Counted from the first letter of the stretch, positions 8,986 through 18,129 are shown. The stretch is 64,000 nt of DNA from Pseudomonadota bacterium (GCA_023400405.1 JAEXFD010000044.1:62001-126000), one strand, 5' to 3'. Translations and numbers: made by a program. The notes: generated by a model not told the origin, from the sequence alone.

Positions 8986-9449
8986 GATGCGATACTCGAC
9001 ACGTCTAACCCTGACTCCACCGGGTTAGGCGAGGGCCCTCAAATTGCAGTGAAAGAGGGTGGTTAACCGGCATAAACCTGCCGCCTTGCCGGCAAGGGCT
9101 TGCCGTGCGTGCAACCGCGCGCGCAGTTGCCGCAATGCTTATGCGGTGCTAGGCAGCGATCATCCGGCCTTGCGCCGGACCTTTCCCGCGGCCACATTTG
9201 CCGCGACAGTTCAGGTTGACGCTCGCATGAGGCAATTTCCCCAACGTCCGCATCGCCAGGCCTTCGGGCCGGGCTGCGCGACGGCGGCGGAGTCGGCGGA
9301 CCACCGGTTCGCGCTTGCCAAGGCAGCAGCAGCAGTTTTCGAAACCCGCGAAACCGCGCCCGGCGTCGATGCCGGCCGGCGCCGCATTCTATATCGCGCG
9401 CCAGCAGAGCCGCTGCGCGGCTCCCTCCGGCGCGCCCGGAGAATCATCA
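8986..9449 (+). promoter_or_regulatory. Intergenic region with promoters for amiC and rne; candidate structured rne 5' leader
   Basis: 464 bp without a convincing gene between divergent amiC and rne. Small hairpins are visible, for example CTTGCCGGCAAG near 9086-9097 and TCCGG...CCGGA around 9162-9180. In enterobacteria rne mRNA has a long 5' leader that RNase E cleaves to control its own level; a similar role here is inference. An ATG-initiated frame beginning near 9226 runs into rne out of frame, but its composition does not persuade me that it is a gene. Confidence 0.4.
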
Positions 9450-12095
9450 ATGACCATGCGTATGCTGATCGACGCTCGCCACCGGGAGGAAACCCGCGTG
9501 GCGGTCGTCAAGGGAAACCGAATCGAGGAGTTTGATTTCGAAAGTGCCGAGCGCAAGCAGCTCAAGGGCAATATCTATCTCGCCAAGGTGACTCGCGTCG
9601 AACCGTCGCTCCAGGCGGCGTTCGTCGATTATGGCGGCAATCGCCACGGCTTTTTGGCGTTCAGCGAAATCCACCCCGACTATTATCAGATCCCCAAGGA
9701 AGACCGCGACGCGCTGCTGCGCGAAGAGGCCGAGCATGCCGCCCAGGAAGCCGCGCTGCGCGAGGAAGAGGGCGACGACGAGGACCATGATCACGACCAT
9801 GATCATGAGGACGGCGTCGAGGTGCTCGAGCGCCCGCACGACGACGAGGACGGAGAGGGCGAGACCGGCGAAGGCGAGGACGCGCCCGAAGGCCGCGGCC
9901 GTGGCCGTCGGCGCCGCGGCGGCAACAGCGACGAGGCGGAGGCGCTGCGCCAGCGCCGCATGAACCTGCGCCGCCGCTACAAGATCCAGGACGTGATCCG
10001 CCGCCGTCAGGTGCTGCTCGTCCAGGTCGTCAAGGAAGAGCGCGGCAACAAGGGCGCGGCGCTGACCACCTATCTGAGCCTCGCCGGGCGCTACTGCGTG
10101 CTGATGCCGAATACCGCGCATGGCGGCGGCATCTCGCGCAAGATCAGCTCGGCCGCGGACCGCAAGCGCCTCAAGGGCATCATGGCGGACCTCAAGCTGC
10201 CGCCGACGATGGGCTGCATCGTCCGCACCGCGGGCCTCCAGCGCACCAAGGTCGAGATCAAGCGCGACTTCGACTATCTCGCCCGGCTGTGGGACGGCAT
10301 CCGCGAGGAGACGCTGCGCTCGACCGCGCCGGCGCTCGTCTATGGCGATTCGGATCTGCTCAAGCGGGCGATCCGCGACATCTACAATCGCGACATCGAC
10401 GAAGTGATCGTCGAGGGTGAGGACGGCTATCGCCAGGCCAAGGACTTCATGAAGCTCCTGATGCCGAGCCATGCCAAGAAGGTGAAGCAATATGCCGATG
10501 CCGTGCCGCTGTTCCAGCGCGCCGGCGTCGAGGACCAGCTTTCGGCGATGTACAACCCGGTCGTCCAGCTGAAGAGCGGCGGCTATCTGGTGATCAACCC
10601 GACCGAGGCGCTGGTCTCGATCGACATCAACTCGGGCCGCTCGACGCGCGAGCACAATATCGAGCAGACCGCGACGGCGACCAACCTTGAGGCCGCGCAC
10701 GAGATCGCCCGCCAGCTGCGCCTGCGCGACATGGCGGGCCTGGTCGTCATCGACTTCATCGACATGGATCACGGCTCGAACGTCCGCAAGGTCGAGAAGG
10801 CGATGAAGGAGGCGCTGAAGAACGATCGCGCCCGCATCCAGGTCGGCCGCATCTCGGCCTTCGGCCTGATGGAAATGAGCCGCCAGCGCTTGCGCACCGG
10901 TGTGCTCGAAGCCTCGACCGTGCAGTGCCCGCATTGCGAGGGCACCGGGCTGGTGCGGACCGCTTCCTCCGCGGGTCTCTCGGCACTGCGCCAGATCGAG
11001 GACGAGGCGGCGCGCGGCCGCGGTTCGCTGATCACGCTGCGGGCGAGCCAGGAAGCCGCGTTCTACGTGCTCAACAAGAAGCGCGCCGACATCGCCGAGA
11101 TCGAGGAACGCTATGGCGTGACCGTCGAGATCCTGTCGGACGGTGAACTCGAGGGCGCGCGCATGTCGGTCGAGGCCTCGGGCCCGCCGCCGGCGCACGC
11201 GCCGCGCTTCGAGAAGCTGATCGAAGAGCCCGAGGACGAGGATTTCGTCGATGAGATCGACGAAGAGGAAGAAGAGCTCGAAGCCGAGGTGGAAGGCGAG
11301 GGCCGCCGCGAGCGGCGCGAGGAGCGCGACGAGGGCGAGGGCCGCGGCAAGCGTCGCCGTCGCCGCCGGGGCCGTGGCCGCGGTCGTCGTGAGGACGAGC
11401 CCAATGACGCGCACGGCTCGCCCGCCGAACCGCGCGATGGCGTGGCCGAGGGCGAAGCCGGCGAGGAAGAGGGCGAGGCTGAGGACGCGCCGGTCGCCGC
11501 AGAGGGCGAAGGCCGCGAGGGCGGCCGCAAGCGTCGCCGCCGGGGCCGTCGCGGCGGGCGCCGCGATCGCGCCGAGGACGGCGTGAACGAGGCCGAAGCG
11601 AGCGAGGCCGAGGCGGATGCGCCGTCGAGCGACGTCGCCGAGATGGCCGAGGCGGTCGCCGTAGAGCCGGTCGCCGAGGCGCCGGCCGAGAAGCCGAAGC
11701 GTTCGCGCCGCAAGAAGGCCGAGCCGGCCGAGGCGGTTGCCGCCGAAGCGGCGCCCGAGCCGGTCGGGGAAGCGCCGATTGCCGAGGAGGCATCGGCCAA
11801 GCCGAAGCGCACGCGCAAGAAGAAGGCCGATGCGGACGCCGTTGCACCCGAGCCGGTCGTGGCAGCGCCGGCCGAGCCGGTTGCCGAGGAGGCGCCGGCC
11901 AAGCCGAAGCGCACGCGCCGCAAGGCCGTGACCAGCGAAGCAGCGGCGCCGGCGGTCGAGTCGGCGGCTTCTGCCGAACCCGAGGCGCCCGTTGCCCAGG
12001 ACCTCGCCCCCGCAGCGGCAGTCGAGGCGGAAGAGGAAGACGGCTCGGGCGAGTCCCCGCGTCGCGGCTGGTGGCAGCGCACGTTCGGCGCCTGA
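9450..12095 (+). CDS. rne: Ribonuclease E
   Basis: 881 residues from ATG 9450, which has GGAGAA at 9438-9443. The catalytic half contains an S1 domain (about 37-80, resuming near 180-220), the 5'-sensor and RNase H-like region, the DNase I-like catalytic segment with IDINSGRSTR and VVIDFIDMDH supplying the metal-binding aspartates, and the Zn-link CPHCEGTG. The S1 domain is split by an acidic/basic insert (about 84-180) with an EDHDHDHDHED run and an RGRRRRGG patch. The C-terminal 250 residues are disordered: alternating Glu-rich and Arg-rich blocks, then three repeats of the type KPKRTRKKK separated by Ala/Pro/Glu stretches. RNase E starts mRNA decay and rRNA/tRNA processing and scaffolds the degradosome through this tail. 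A strong terminator follows. Confidence 0.96.
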   Translation: MTMRMLIDARHREETRVAVVKGNRIEEFDFESAERKQLKGNIYLAKVTRVEPSLQAAFVDYGGNRHGFLAFSEIHPDYYQIPKEDRDALLREEAEHAAQEAALREEEGDDEDHDHDHDHEDGVEVLERPHDDEDGEGETGEGEDAPEGRGRGRRRRGGNSDEAEALRQRRMNLRRRYKIQDVIRRRQVLLVQVVKEERGNKGAALTTYLSLAGRYCVLMPNTAHGGGISRKISSAADRKRLKGIMADLKLPPTMGCIVRTAGLQRTKVEIKRDFDYLARLWDGIREETLRSTAPALVYGDSDLLKRAIRDIYNRDIDEVIVEGEDGYRQAKDFMKLLMPSHAKKVKQYADAVPLFQRAGVEDQLSAMYNPVVQLKSGGYLVINPTEALVSIDINSGRSTREHNIEQTATATNLEAAHEIARQLRLRDMAGLVVIDFIDMDHGSNVRKVEKAMKEALKNDRARIQVGRISAFGLMEMSRQRLRTGVLEASTVQCPHCEGTGLVRTASSAGLSALRQIEDEAARGRGSLITLRASQEAAFYVLNKKRADIAEIEERYGVTVEILSDGELEGARMSVEASGPPPAHAPRFEKLIEEPEDEDFVDEIDEEEEELEAEVEGEGRRERREERDEGEGRGKRRRRRRGRGRGRREDEPNDAHGSPAEPRDGVAEGEAGEEEGEAEDAPVAAEGEGREGGRKRRRRGRRGGRRDRAEDGVNEAEASEAEADAPSSDVAEMAEAVAVEPVAEAPAEKPKRSRRKKAEPAEAVAAEAAPEPVGEAPIAEEASAKPKRTRKKKADADAVAPEPVVAAPAEPVAEEAPAKPKRTRRKAVTSEAAAPAVESAASAEPEAPVAQDLAPAAAVEAEEEDGSGESPRRGWWQRTFGA

Positions 12096-12113
12096 CCGTC
12101 GAGGCCTGACTGA

Positions 12114-12151
12114 AAAGGGGCGCCGGTCCGTGAGGATCGGCGCCCTTTTCA
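12114..12151. terminator. Bidirectional rho-independent terminator after rne
   Basis: An eight-base-pair stem GGGCGCCG (12118-12125) / CGGCGCCC (12139-12146), flanked by AAAA on the left and TTTTC on the right. It ends rne and can also stop transcripts arriving from the leftward gene at 12232. Confidence 0.9.
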
Positions 12152-12231
12152 TTGCGATCGAAGATCCCGCTCAGCGCCACGGACGAGTCCCGCGCGCCAT
12201 GGGGCCCGTCGCGCGGGCATTCGGGAGAAGG

Positions 12232-12897
12232 TCAGTGCACGCTCACCGGCCGCGCCAGCCGGGGTCGGACGCGGGCGAGCGCCAGCGTCAGCACCGCGCT
12301 CGCGATCGGCGCGAGCCATAGCGCCACCGGTCCCCAGCGCACTTCGCTCGTCGCGCCCATCACCCCGCCGGCAAGGAAGCCGAGCCACAGCATCAGGTAC
12401 GGCACCCATCCCCAGCGATCGGGATCGCCCATCAGCGCGCCGGCAAGCTTCTGTCCCACCCGCACCAGCGCGCCGGTCATGTAGCTCACGCCGAAGGGCT
12501 GCTCGCCCTCGCGCGCCATCACGCCATTCTCGCAGCCCATCGCCATGGCGAGGAAGATCAGCACCAGCGGGCCGGGCATCAGATTGTACAGCACCGCCGC
12601 CGCGACCAGCAGCCCGGTGACCACCGCCATGATGCTCTCGCGATAGCGCGCCTGGCGCCAGCGGGTGACGACCGCGGCGATGATCACGCCGCTGACGAAG
12701 CTCATCACCAGCGCCCCGGCGATCGCCGCCACGCCCGGCATGTCGCCACCCAGGCCCACCGCCAGGCGCGTGGAGTTGCCGCTCATGAACGAGGCGAAGA
12801 ATCCCCCCAGGGTCATGAAGGCAATGGCATCGACGAAGCCTGCCAGCGCGGCGAGGCAGAGGGCGATGACGACTAGCGGGGACTCGGTACGCTGCAT
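12232..12897 (-). CDS. YoaK/DUF1275 family membrane protein
   Basis: 221 residues from ATG 12897 (MQRTESPLVV). Six or so hydrophobic helices with the family motifs FVDAIAFMTLGGFFASFMSGN near the N-terminus and GCENGVMAREG in the middle match the DUF1275 (YoaK) family of small inner-membrane proteins. Their transport role is not established. The ATG at 12945 is also possible but adds residues with no hydrophobic or family character and would run through the promoter of the divergent channel gene. Divergent to the TRIC-type gene with 62 bp between starts. Confidence 0.82.
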   Translation of the reverse strand: MQRTESPLVVIALCLAALAGFVDAIAFMTLGGFFASFMSGNSTRLAVGLGGDMPGVAAIAGALVMSFVSGVIIAAVVTRWRQARYRESIMAVVTGLLVAAAVLYNLMPGPLVLIFLAMAMGCENGVMAREGEQPFGVSYMTGALVRVGQKLAGALMGDPDRWGWVPYLMLWLGFLAGGVMGATSEVRWGPVALWLAPIASAVLTLALARVRPRLARPVSVH

Positions 12898-12959
12898 GGC
12901 TGCCTCATGCCCCATGCGCGGGTTTGACAGCAAGCCGTCCCCCAAGGGAAACAGCAGCG

Positions 12960-13595
12960 ATGGACGCCGTGACCGCCGCCACCCGCATCGGGCCGATCCT
13001 GCCCTGGCTCGATCTGTTCGGCATCGCCGTGTTCGCGGCGACCGGCGCGCTCGCCGCCGCGCGGCATGGCCAGACGTTCGTCACCGCCGCCTTCTTCGCG
13101 CTGATCACCGGCGTCGGCGGCGGCACGATCCGCGACCTGCTGATCGGCGCGCCGGTCTTCTGGGTGCATGACGCGACCGTCGGCGCGCTGTGCCTGGGCG
13201 TCGCGTTGCTGATCTGGGTGACGCCGCAGCGCTGGTGGAACGACAGCACCTTCGCCTGGCTCGATGCCTTCGGGCTGGCCGCCTACGCCGCGTTCGGCGC
13301 CGCCAAGGCGCTCGGCTATGGCATCCCGCCGGTGCCTGCCGCCGTGATGGGCGTGCTCACCGCCTGTGCCGGCGGGATCATCCGCGACATGCTGGCGGGC
13401 GAGCCGTCGATCCTGATGCGACCCGAGCTCTATGTCACCGCCGCTGCGCTCACCGCCTCGCTCCAGGTCGCGCTATCGCTGGCCGGATTGCCGGCCTTTG
13501 CCGCCGGTCTGCTCGCGGCCACCGCGGGCTTTGCCCTGCGCGCAGCGGCGATCGTGTGGAAGCTGGCGCTCCCATCCTATCGCGGGCGGCGCTGA
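12960..13595 (+). CDS. TRIC/UPF0126 family cation channel-like membrane protein
   Basis: 211 residues from ATG 12960, with AAGGGAA about ten bases upstream. Seven hydrophobic helices organised as an internal repeat: the glycine motif GGGTIRDLL in the first half and GGIIRDMLAG in the second are the hallmark of prokaryotic TRIC-type (YadS/YicG, UPF0126) proteins, in which the Gly kinks line a potassium-permeable pore. Homologues work as homotrimers in the inner membrane. No partner gene is obvious. The 3' end abuts the convergent small secreted protein gene. Confidence 0.86.
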   Translation: MDAVTAATRIGPILPWLDLFGIAVFAATGALAAARHGQTFVTAAFFALITGVGGGTIRDLLIGAPVFWVHDATVGALCLGVALLIWVTPQRWWNDSTFAWLDAFGLAAYAAFGAAKALGYGIPPVPAAVMGVLTACAGGIIRDMLAGEPSILMRPELYVTAAALTASLQVALSLAGLPAFAAGLLAATAGFALRAAAIVWKLALPSYRGRR

Positions 13596-13600
13596 GCCGC

Positions 13601-13969
13601 TCAGGGCGCGGGCTCCCGGCGGACATAGCGAACCCTGCCGTCCGATCCGATGCTGGTCTTGACCCCCACCGATCCGCAATGGACCATGAAGGCGCCCTGG
13701 CCGCAGGGCGCCTCGCCGATCGGCCCGGTCACCATCTGCTCGACGCGTTCGGGCTCGCTGCCCGCCCGCACGGTCGTGACCAGCGGGACGCGATAGCGAT
13801 CCGCGCTGCGCAGCGCGCAGACGACGATTTCCGTATCGTTGGTCGGCGCCTTGCAGGGCACTTCGGCACGCGAATGCTCGCGGTGGATCGCCATCGCCTC
13901 GGCGGCGGTGACATATTGATCCTGGGCGGGATGACCCGGGGCAAGCGGCAGCAACGCGAGAATGAACAT
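13601..13969 (-). CDS. Small secreted protein, function unknown
   Basis: 122 residues from ATG 13969, chosen because GGAGGAGG lies just upstream of it and because a short hydrophobic leader (MFILALLPLAPGHPA) follows. The mature part contains four cysteines and the segment EIVVCALRSADRYRVPL. Similar C-x-EIVVC-type small exported proteins are common in sphingomonads as far as I recall, without known function. It is read towards the TRIC gene and lies 190 bp from the start of glpX. Confidence 0.65.
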   Translation of the reverse strand: MFILALLPLAPGHPAQDQYVTAAEAMAIHREHSRAEVPCKAPTNDTEIVVCALRSADRYRVPLVTTVRAGSEPERVEQMVTGPIGEAPCGQGAFMVHCGSVGVKTSIGSDGRVRYVRREPAP

Positions 13970-14160
13970 CGCACCTCCTCCGCCCCCTGGTGCCGGCAGC
14001 GTAACGAGCGGATATGGCCGAATTGCGGAGCGGGCCGGTGCCGCGATGCGCCGATCGGCGCATTTCCAAACAGACTCTGACAACGTTAGCGGCATCGACA
14101 AGCCGCCCGAGCCTGCCTAATCGCCCGGGCACGTCCATTGTCTCCTAGAAAGTCTCCCCG

Positions 14161-15129
14161 ATGCAGCAGACCGCCAGCCACGTCCTCGATCGCGTGCTCG
14201 TTCTCGAAATGGTCCGCGTGACCGAGGCGGCGGCAATCGCCGCATCGACGCTGGTCGGCCGCGGCGACGAGAAGGCGGCGGACCATGCGGCGGTGGAAGC
14301 GATGCGCGATGCGCTCAACAAGCTGTATCTCGATGGCACCGTGGTGATCGGCGAAGGCGAGCGCGACGAGGCGCCGATGCTGTTCATCGGCGAGAAGGTT
14401 GGCGCCGCGCAGGGCAAGGGGCCGAAGATCGACATCGCGCTCGACCCGCTCGAAGGCACCACGATCTGCGCCAAGGCCGGCCCCAATTCGCTCGCCGTGC
14501 TCGCCGTCGCCGAGGAAGGCGGCCTGCTCAACGCGCCCGACGTCTATATGGACAAGATCGCGGTCGGCCCGGGCTATCCTGCCGACGTGATCGACCTTGC
14601 CAAGTCGCCGACCGAGAACGTCAAGGCGATTGCCGCGGCCAAGGGCGTCGCCCCGCACGAGATCATCGCCTGCGTGCTCGATCGACCGCGCCACGAGAGC
14701 CTGATCGCCGAGCTGCGCGCGCTCGGCTGCGGCGTGGTGCTGATCGGCGACGGCGACGTCGCGGGCGTGATCGCCACCACCGATCCGGACACGACGATCG
14801 ACGTCTATATGGGTCAGGGCGGCGCGCCCGAGGGCGTGCTCGCCTGCGCGGCGCTGCGCTGCGTCGGCGGCCAGTTCAAGGGCCGGCTGGTCTTCCGCAA
14901 CGACGACGAGCGCGCCCGCGCGCGCAAATGGGGGATCGAGGATCTCGACAAGATCTACGACCTGACCGAACTCGCCAAGGGCGATTGCATCTTCGCCGCG
15001 ACCGGCGTCACCGACGGCTCGCTGCTCCAGGGCGTCAAGCGCTTCGCGACCAAGATGACCACGGAAAGTGTGGTGATGCGGGCGGCGTCGGGCACGGTTC
15101 GCTGGGTGAAGGGCGAGCACCGCCTCTGA
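14161..15129 (+). CDS. glpX: Class II fructose-1,6-bisphosphatase
   Basis: 322 residues, cytoplasmic, hydrolyses fructose 1,6-bisphosphate to fructose 6-phosphate in gluconeogenesis. GlpX landmarks are present: GEGERDEAPM (64-73) and DPLEGTT (95-101) for metal and phosphate binding, GDGDVAGVI and a C-terminal GVTDGSLL. No Shine-Dalgarno sequence is obvious (AAAGTCTCCCCG before the ATG), so the start rests on homology. A GC-rich inverted repeat follows and may stop transcription. Confidence 0.94.
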   Translation: MQQTASHVLDRVLVLEMVRVTEAAAIAASTLVGRGDEKAADHAAVEAMRDALNKLYLDGTVVIGEGERDEAPMLFIGEKVGAAQGKGPKIDIALDPLEGTTICAKAGPNSLAVLAVAEEGGLLNAPDVYMDKIAVGPGYPADVIDLAKSPTENVKAIAAAKGVAPHEIIACVLDRPRHESLIAELRALGCGVVLIGDGDVAGVIATTDPDTTIDVYMGQGGAPEGVLACAALRCVGGQFKGRLVFRNDDERARARKWGIEDLDKIYDLTELAKGDCIFAATGVTDGSLLQGVKRFATKMTTESVVMRAASGTVRWVKGEHRL

Positions 15130-15148
15130 GGGGCGTGGGTTCTTTAGT

Positions 15149-15278
15149 TCGCGCAGAGGCGCAGAGGCGCAGAGAGGGACGTGCGGCGCCGTGTGTCCGC
15201 TTTCGCCCGCAGCCGCGCATTTATGGCGCTGACGCCGCAGCGGTCCGCACCTCTTCGCGCCTCTGCGCCTCTGCGCGA
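15149..15278. repeat. Inverted intergenic repeat with GCAGAGGC units
   Basis: A perfect 22-bp inverted pair, 15149-15170 and 15257-15278, built from tandem GCAGAGGC/GCCTCTGC units, separated by 86 bp that show partial complementarity of their own. The outer flanks (TTTAGT / AATCAAAA) pair weakly. It lies between glpX and a downstream hydrolase and could fold as one long hairpin in RNA. Confidence 0.85.
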
Positions 15279-15373
15279 ATCAAAAATTCCTGCCCTTTCA
15301 GCAGGCCCGCCCCGCTTGATCGTCGCGCCATCTTGCCGCACCAAACACCGGCGACTTTACGAGGGGATCGAAC

Positions 15374-17227
15374 ATGCGGCATTGGCTGGTCACGGTAGCA
15401 ATCGCGGCGCTCGCCGCGCCCCTAGCCGCCCAACAGGCAACCCCCACTGCCGCCATCAGCCAAGCCGGTGCCTTCACTTTCGAAGAAGCGATGATCCCGA
15501 TGCGCGACGGGGTGAAGCTCCACACCGTCGTCATGCGCCCCACCGGCCAGGCCGGTCCGCTGCCGATCCTCTTCCAGCGCACCCCCTATGGCGTGCCCGG
15601 CGCGGCGCCGCGCAGCGTCCCGCCGAGCTGGGCCGCACTCGCCAAGCAGGGCTATATCTTCGTCTTCCAGGACATGCGCGGCCGCTTCGGCTCCGAAGGC
15701 GGGCCGTTCACGCTCTCGACCGAGGTGAAGACCGGCAAGGGCGCCGTCGACGAATCGACGGACGCCTATGATTCGATCGACTGGCTGGTGAAGAACGTGA
15801 AGCCGAACAACGGCAAGGTCGGCATGTGGGGCGTCTCCTATCCCGGCTTCACCGCGGCGATCGCGCTCGCCCGCCCGCACCCGGCGCTCAAGGCGGTGAG
15901 CCCGCAGGCCGCCTGGATCGACTATTGGAAGAATGACGACCTGCATCGCTGGGGCGCGATGCGGCTCACTTATGCGACCGACTGGGTCAACAGCCTCCAG
16001 GCCGACAAGACGAACGACGGCATCCCGGTCTATGACGGCACCTTCGACACCTATGAATGGTTCCTCAAGGCCGGCTCGCCCGCCGATATCGAGGCAAAAT
16101 ACTTCAAGGGCCGCGTGCCCCGCTTCCAGGAGATGATCGACCACCCCGATTATGACGATCACTGGAAGCGCCAGGTCTGGTCGAATGCGCTCGGCAAGAC
16201 GACGGTGCCGACGCTCAACGTCGCCGGCTATTGGGACCAGGAAGACCCCTGGGGCAGCTGGCAGATCTTCTACAAGCAGCGCCAGAACGATCCGAACAAG
16301 CTCGCGCTGATGGTGGCGGGGCCGTGGAACCATGGCGGCTGGCGCGGCACCGGCGACGTGCTCGGCCATTCGATCCCGATCGGCACGGACAGCGGCACGC
16401 AGTTCCGCGAACAGGTCGAGGCGCCGTTCTTCGGCTATTGGCTGCATGGGCAGGGCAGCAAGCCCGATTTCGCGCTGAAGAGCTTCCAGTCGGGCAGCTG
16501 GACCTGGAAGACCTATGCTGCGTGGCCGCTGGCCGGTGCCAAGCCGACGTCGCTGTTCCTCCATGCCGATGGCAGCCTGTCCTTCGCCGCGCCTGCTTCA
16601 GGCGAGGGCTGCCGTGACTATGTCTCCGATCCCTCGCGCCCGGTGCCGTTCCGCCGCCACCCGATGTCGGCAACCTATGAGACGCCCGAATGGCGCCAAT
16701 GGGAAAGCGAGGACCAGCGCTTCGTCGACGATCGCCCCGACGTGCTGCGCTATGTCAGCGCCCCGCTCGATGCAGACCTGACCGTCACCGGCGAGGTCGC
16801 CGCCAAGCTGATGGCTTCGACCAGCGGCACCGACAGCGACTTCGTCGTCAAGCTGATCGACGTGTATCCCGAGGATTTCGAGAAACCGAAGCGCGATTAC
16901 GGCGCCTATGCCCAATCGCTCAACGGCTATGAGCTGCCGATCGCAATGGAGATCCGCCGTGGCCGCTATCTCCAGTCCTTCGAAAAACCGGCGCCGCTGG
17001 TGCCCGATCAGGTGACCGCCTGGGACTTCCCGCTGCGCGACCACGATCATGTCTTCAAGAAGGGTCACCGGATCATGGTGCAGGTCCAATCGACCTGGTT
17101 CCCGATGATCGATCGCAATCCGCAGAAGTTCGTGCCGAACCTCTACAAGGCGAAGCCCGAGGATTATCAGAAGGCGACGCAGAAGGTCTGCGCGGGCTCG
17201 GCGATTATGCTGCCGGTGGTGAAGTAG
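15374..17227 (+). CDS. CocE/NonD family alpha/beta hydrolase (X-Pro dipeptidyl-peptidase S15 type), exported
   Basis: 617 residues. A signal peptide (1-19, ending PLAAQQ) precedes an alpha/beta hydrolase domain with nucleophile S155 in GVSYPG, a helical cap region, and a C-terminal beta jelly-roll (from about 400) typical of the S15/CocE family. Members include cocaine esterase, glutaryl-7-ACA acylase and alpha-amino-acid ester hydrolases. Substrate cannot be fixed from sequence; an exported acylase or esterase acting on acyl amino acids or peptides is the best inference. It sits alone between two palindromic repeats. Confidence 0.9.
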   Translation: MRHWLVTVAIAALAAPLAAQQATPTAAISQAGAFTFEEAMIPMRDGVKLHTVVMRPTGQAGPLPILFQRTPYGVPGAAPRSVPPSWAALAKQGYIFVFQDMRGRFGSEGGPFTLSTEVKTGKGAVDESTDAYDSIDWLVKNVKPNNGKVGMWGVSYPGFTAAIALARPHPALKAVSPQAAWIDYWKNDDLHRWGAMRLTYATDWVNSLQADKTNDGIPVYDGTFDTYEWFLKAGSPADIEAKYFKGRVPRFQEMIDHPDYDDHWKRQVWSNALGKTTVPTLNVAGYWDQEDPWGSWQIFYKQRQNDPNKLALMVAGPWNHGGWRGTGDVLGHSIPIGTDSGTQFREQVEAPFFGYWLHGQGSKPDFALKSFQSGSWTWKTYAAWPLAGAKPTSLFLHADGSLSFAAPASGEGCRDYVSDPSRPVPFRRHPMSATYETPEWRQWESEDQRFVDDRPDVLRYVSAPLDADLTVTGEVAAKLMASTSGTDSDFVVKLIDVYPEDFEKPKRDYGAYAQSLNGYELPIAMEIRRGRYLQSFEKPAPLVPDQVTAWDFPLRDHDHVFKKGHRIMVQVQSTWFPMIDRNPQKFVPNLYKAKPEDYQKATQKVCAGSAIMLPVVK

Positions 17228-17296
17228 GCAACCGAACCGGACAGAGTAGAGGTTTGGACACGGTTAGTCCGGGCCGCCCGTAGATCCGGTGGAAGC

Positions 17297-17425
17297 CCTC
17301 CCCCTTGATGGGGGAGGGTTGGGTGGGGGTGACCTCTCCTCATGGCGCCGTCCCATGAGGAGAGGTCACCCTCACCCTCCCACCGCTTCGCGGCGGGCCC
17401 CTCCCTCTCCCATCAAGGGAGAGGG
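17297..17425. repeat. Large GC-rich palindromic intergenic repeat
   Basis: A near-palindrome. The inner stem is 19 bp perfect (17327-17345 against 17353-17371) around a seven-base loop. The outer arms, CCCTCCCCCTTGATGGGGGA and CCTCTCCCATCAAGGGAGAG, also pair, and a small extra hairpin CCGCTTCGCGGCGG lies in the right arm. It lies between convergent genes and could end transcription from both sides. Confidence 0.85.
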
Positions 17426-17475
17426 TATAGATGCAGTCACAGTCTCGTGACCTGAAATCGAACCGAGCACGGATT

Positions 17476-18129
17476 CTATCCCTGCCCCTTCGCCGCCAGG
17501 ATCCGCACCAGCGGGTTGGGCTTGGCCTCGCCCACCCGGTGCAGCGTGTTGCGGTCGCGGTGGTCGAACGGCGCGTCCTGGCCCTTCACCGTCAGCGTGG
17601 TGTGGATGTCGTAGCTCCAGCTGTCGTCGTCGTTGAAGACGATCTCGATGCGATAGCTATCAGTGCGGAAGGCATATTCGAGGAAATCGGTCGAGCAGAT
17701 GCCGTAGCTGGTCGATCCGCGCGTTGCCTCGAGCGTGATCGCCTTGGCGTCCGCCGCCGCCTTGCCCGAGGCGAGCGCCACCTGGCCGCGCGGGATCGCC
17801 AGCGTCTGCAGGATCATGCCCGTCGCCGGCTCCCACAGCCAATAGCCGACCTGCTCGTGGAAGGTGATGTCCTCTTCTGCTGTGGTGATGTGGATGTGAT
17901 AGCGCAGGCCGTAGAGGAGCTGCGGCCCGTTTGCCTGGGGATCGATCGGCACGAATTCGATCTGCTCGATGAACTCGCGCCGCTCCGGCCCCTCGGCCTT
18001 GGGATTGAGGTCCACGCCCTTGCGCGCCTGCCATCGCCCGGCGAGCCGGCGCAGCGGGCCGAGATTGGCGAGCGTGTCCGGATCGACGTCCGAAGGCTCG
18101 GTGAACACGTCCAGCGGAAACGGCGTCAT
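17476..18129 (-). CDS. Nitrobindin-like heme-binding beta-barrel protein (THAP4/FABP-like family)
   Basis: 217 residues with the beta-barrel pattern of the nitrobindin/THAP4-like family: an N-terminal LAGRW segment, then HEQVGYWLWEPATGMIL and QTLAIPRGQVALASGKA. Characterised relatives bind ferric heme and scavenge NO or peroxynitrite. I cannot identify the proximal His with certainty. It follows the ABC exporter genes on the same strand by 10 bp and may be the last gene of that operon. Confidence 0.75.
   Translation of the reverse strand: MTPFPLDVFTEPSDVDPDTLANLGPLRRLAGRWQARKGVDLNPKAEGPERREFIEQIEFVPIDPQANGPQLLYGLRYHIHITTAEEDITFHEQVGYWLWEPATGMILQTLAIPRGQVALASGKAAADAKAITLEATRGSTSYGICSTDFLEYAFRTDSYRIEIVFNDDDSWSYDIHTTLTVKGQDAPFDHRDRNTLHRVGEAKPNPLVRILAAKGQG

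Noticed and set aside
9059..9535. Open frame ahead of and overlapping the start of rne
   Set aside because: It runs out of frame into well-defined rne coding sequence and has Arg/Pro-rich composition of non-coding GC-rich DNA.
9447..12152. 901-residue open frame antisense to rne
   Set aside because: It mirrors the codon bias and repeats of rne, has low-complexity composition and no start signal or family motif.
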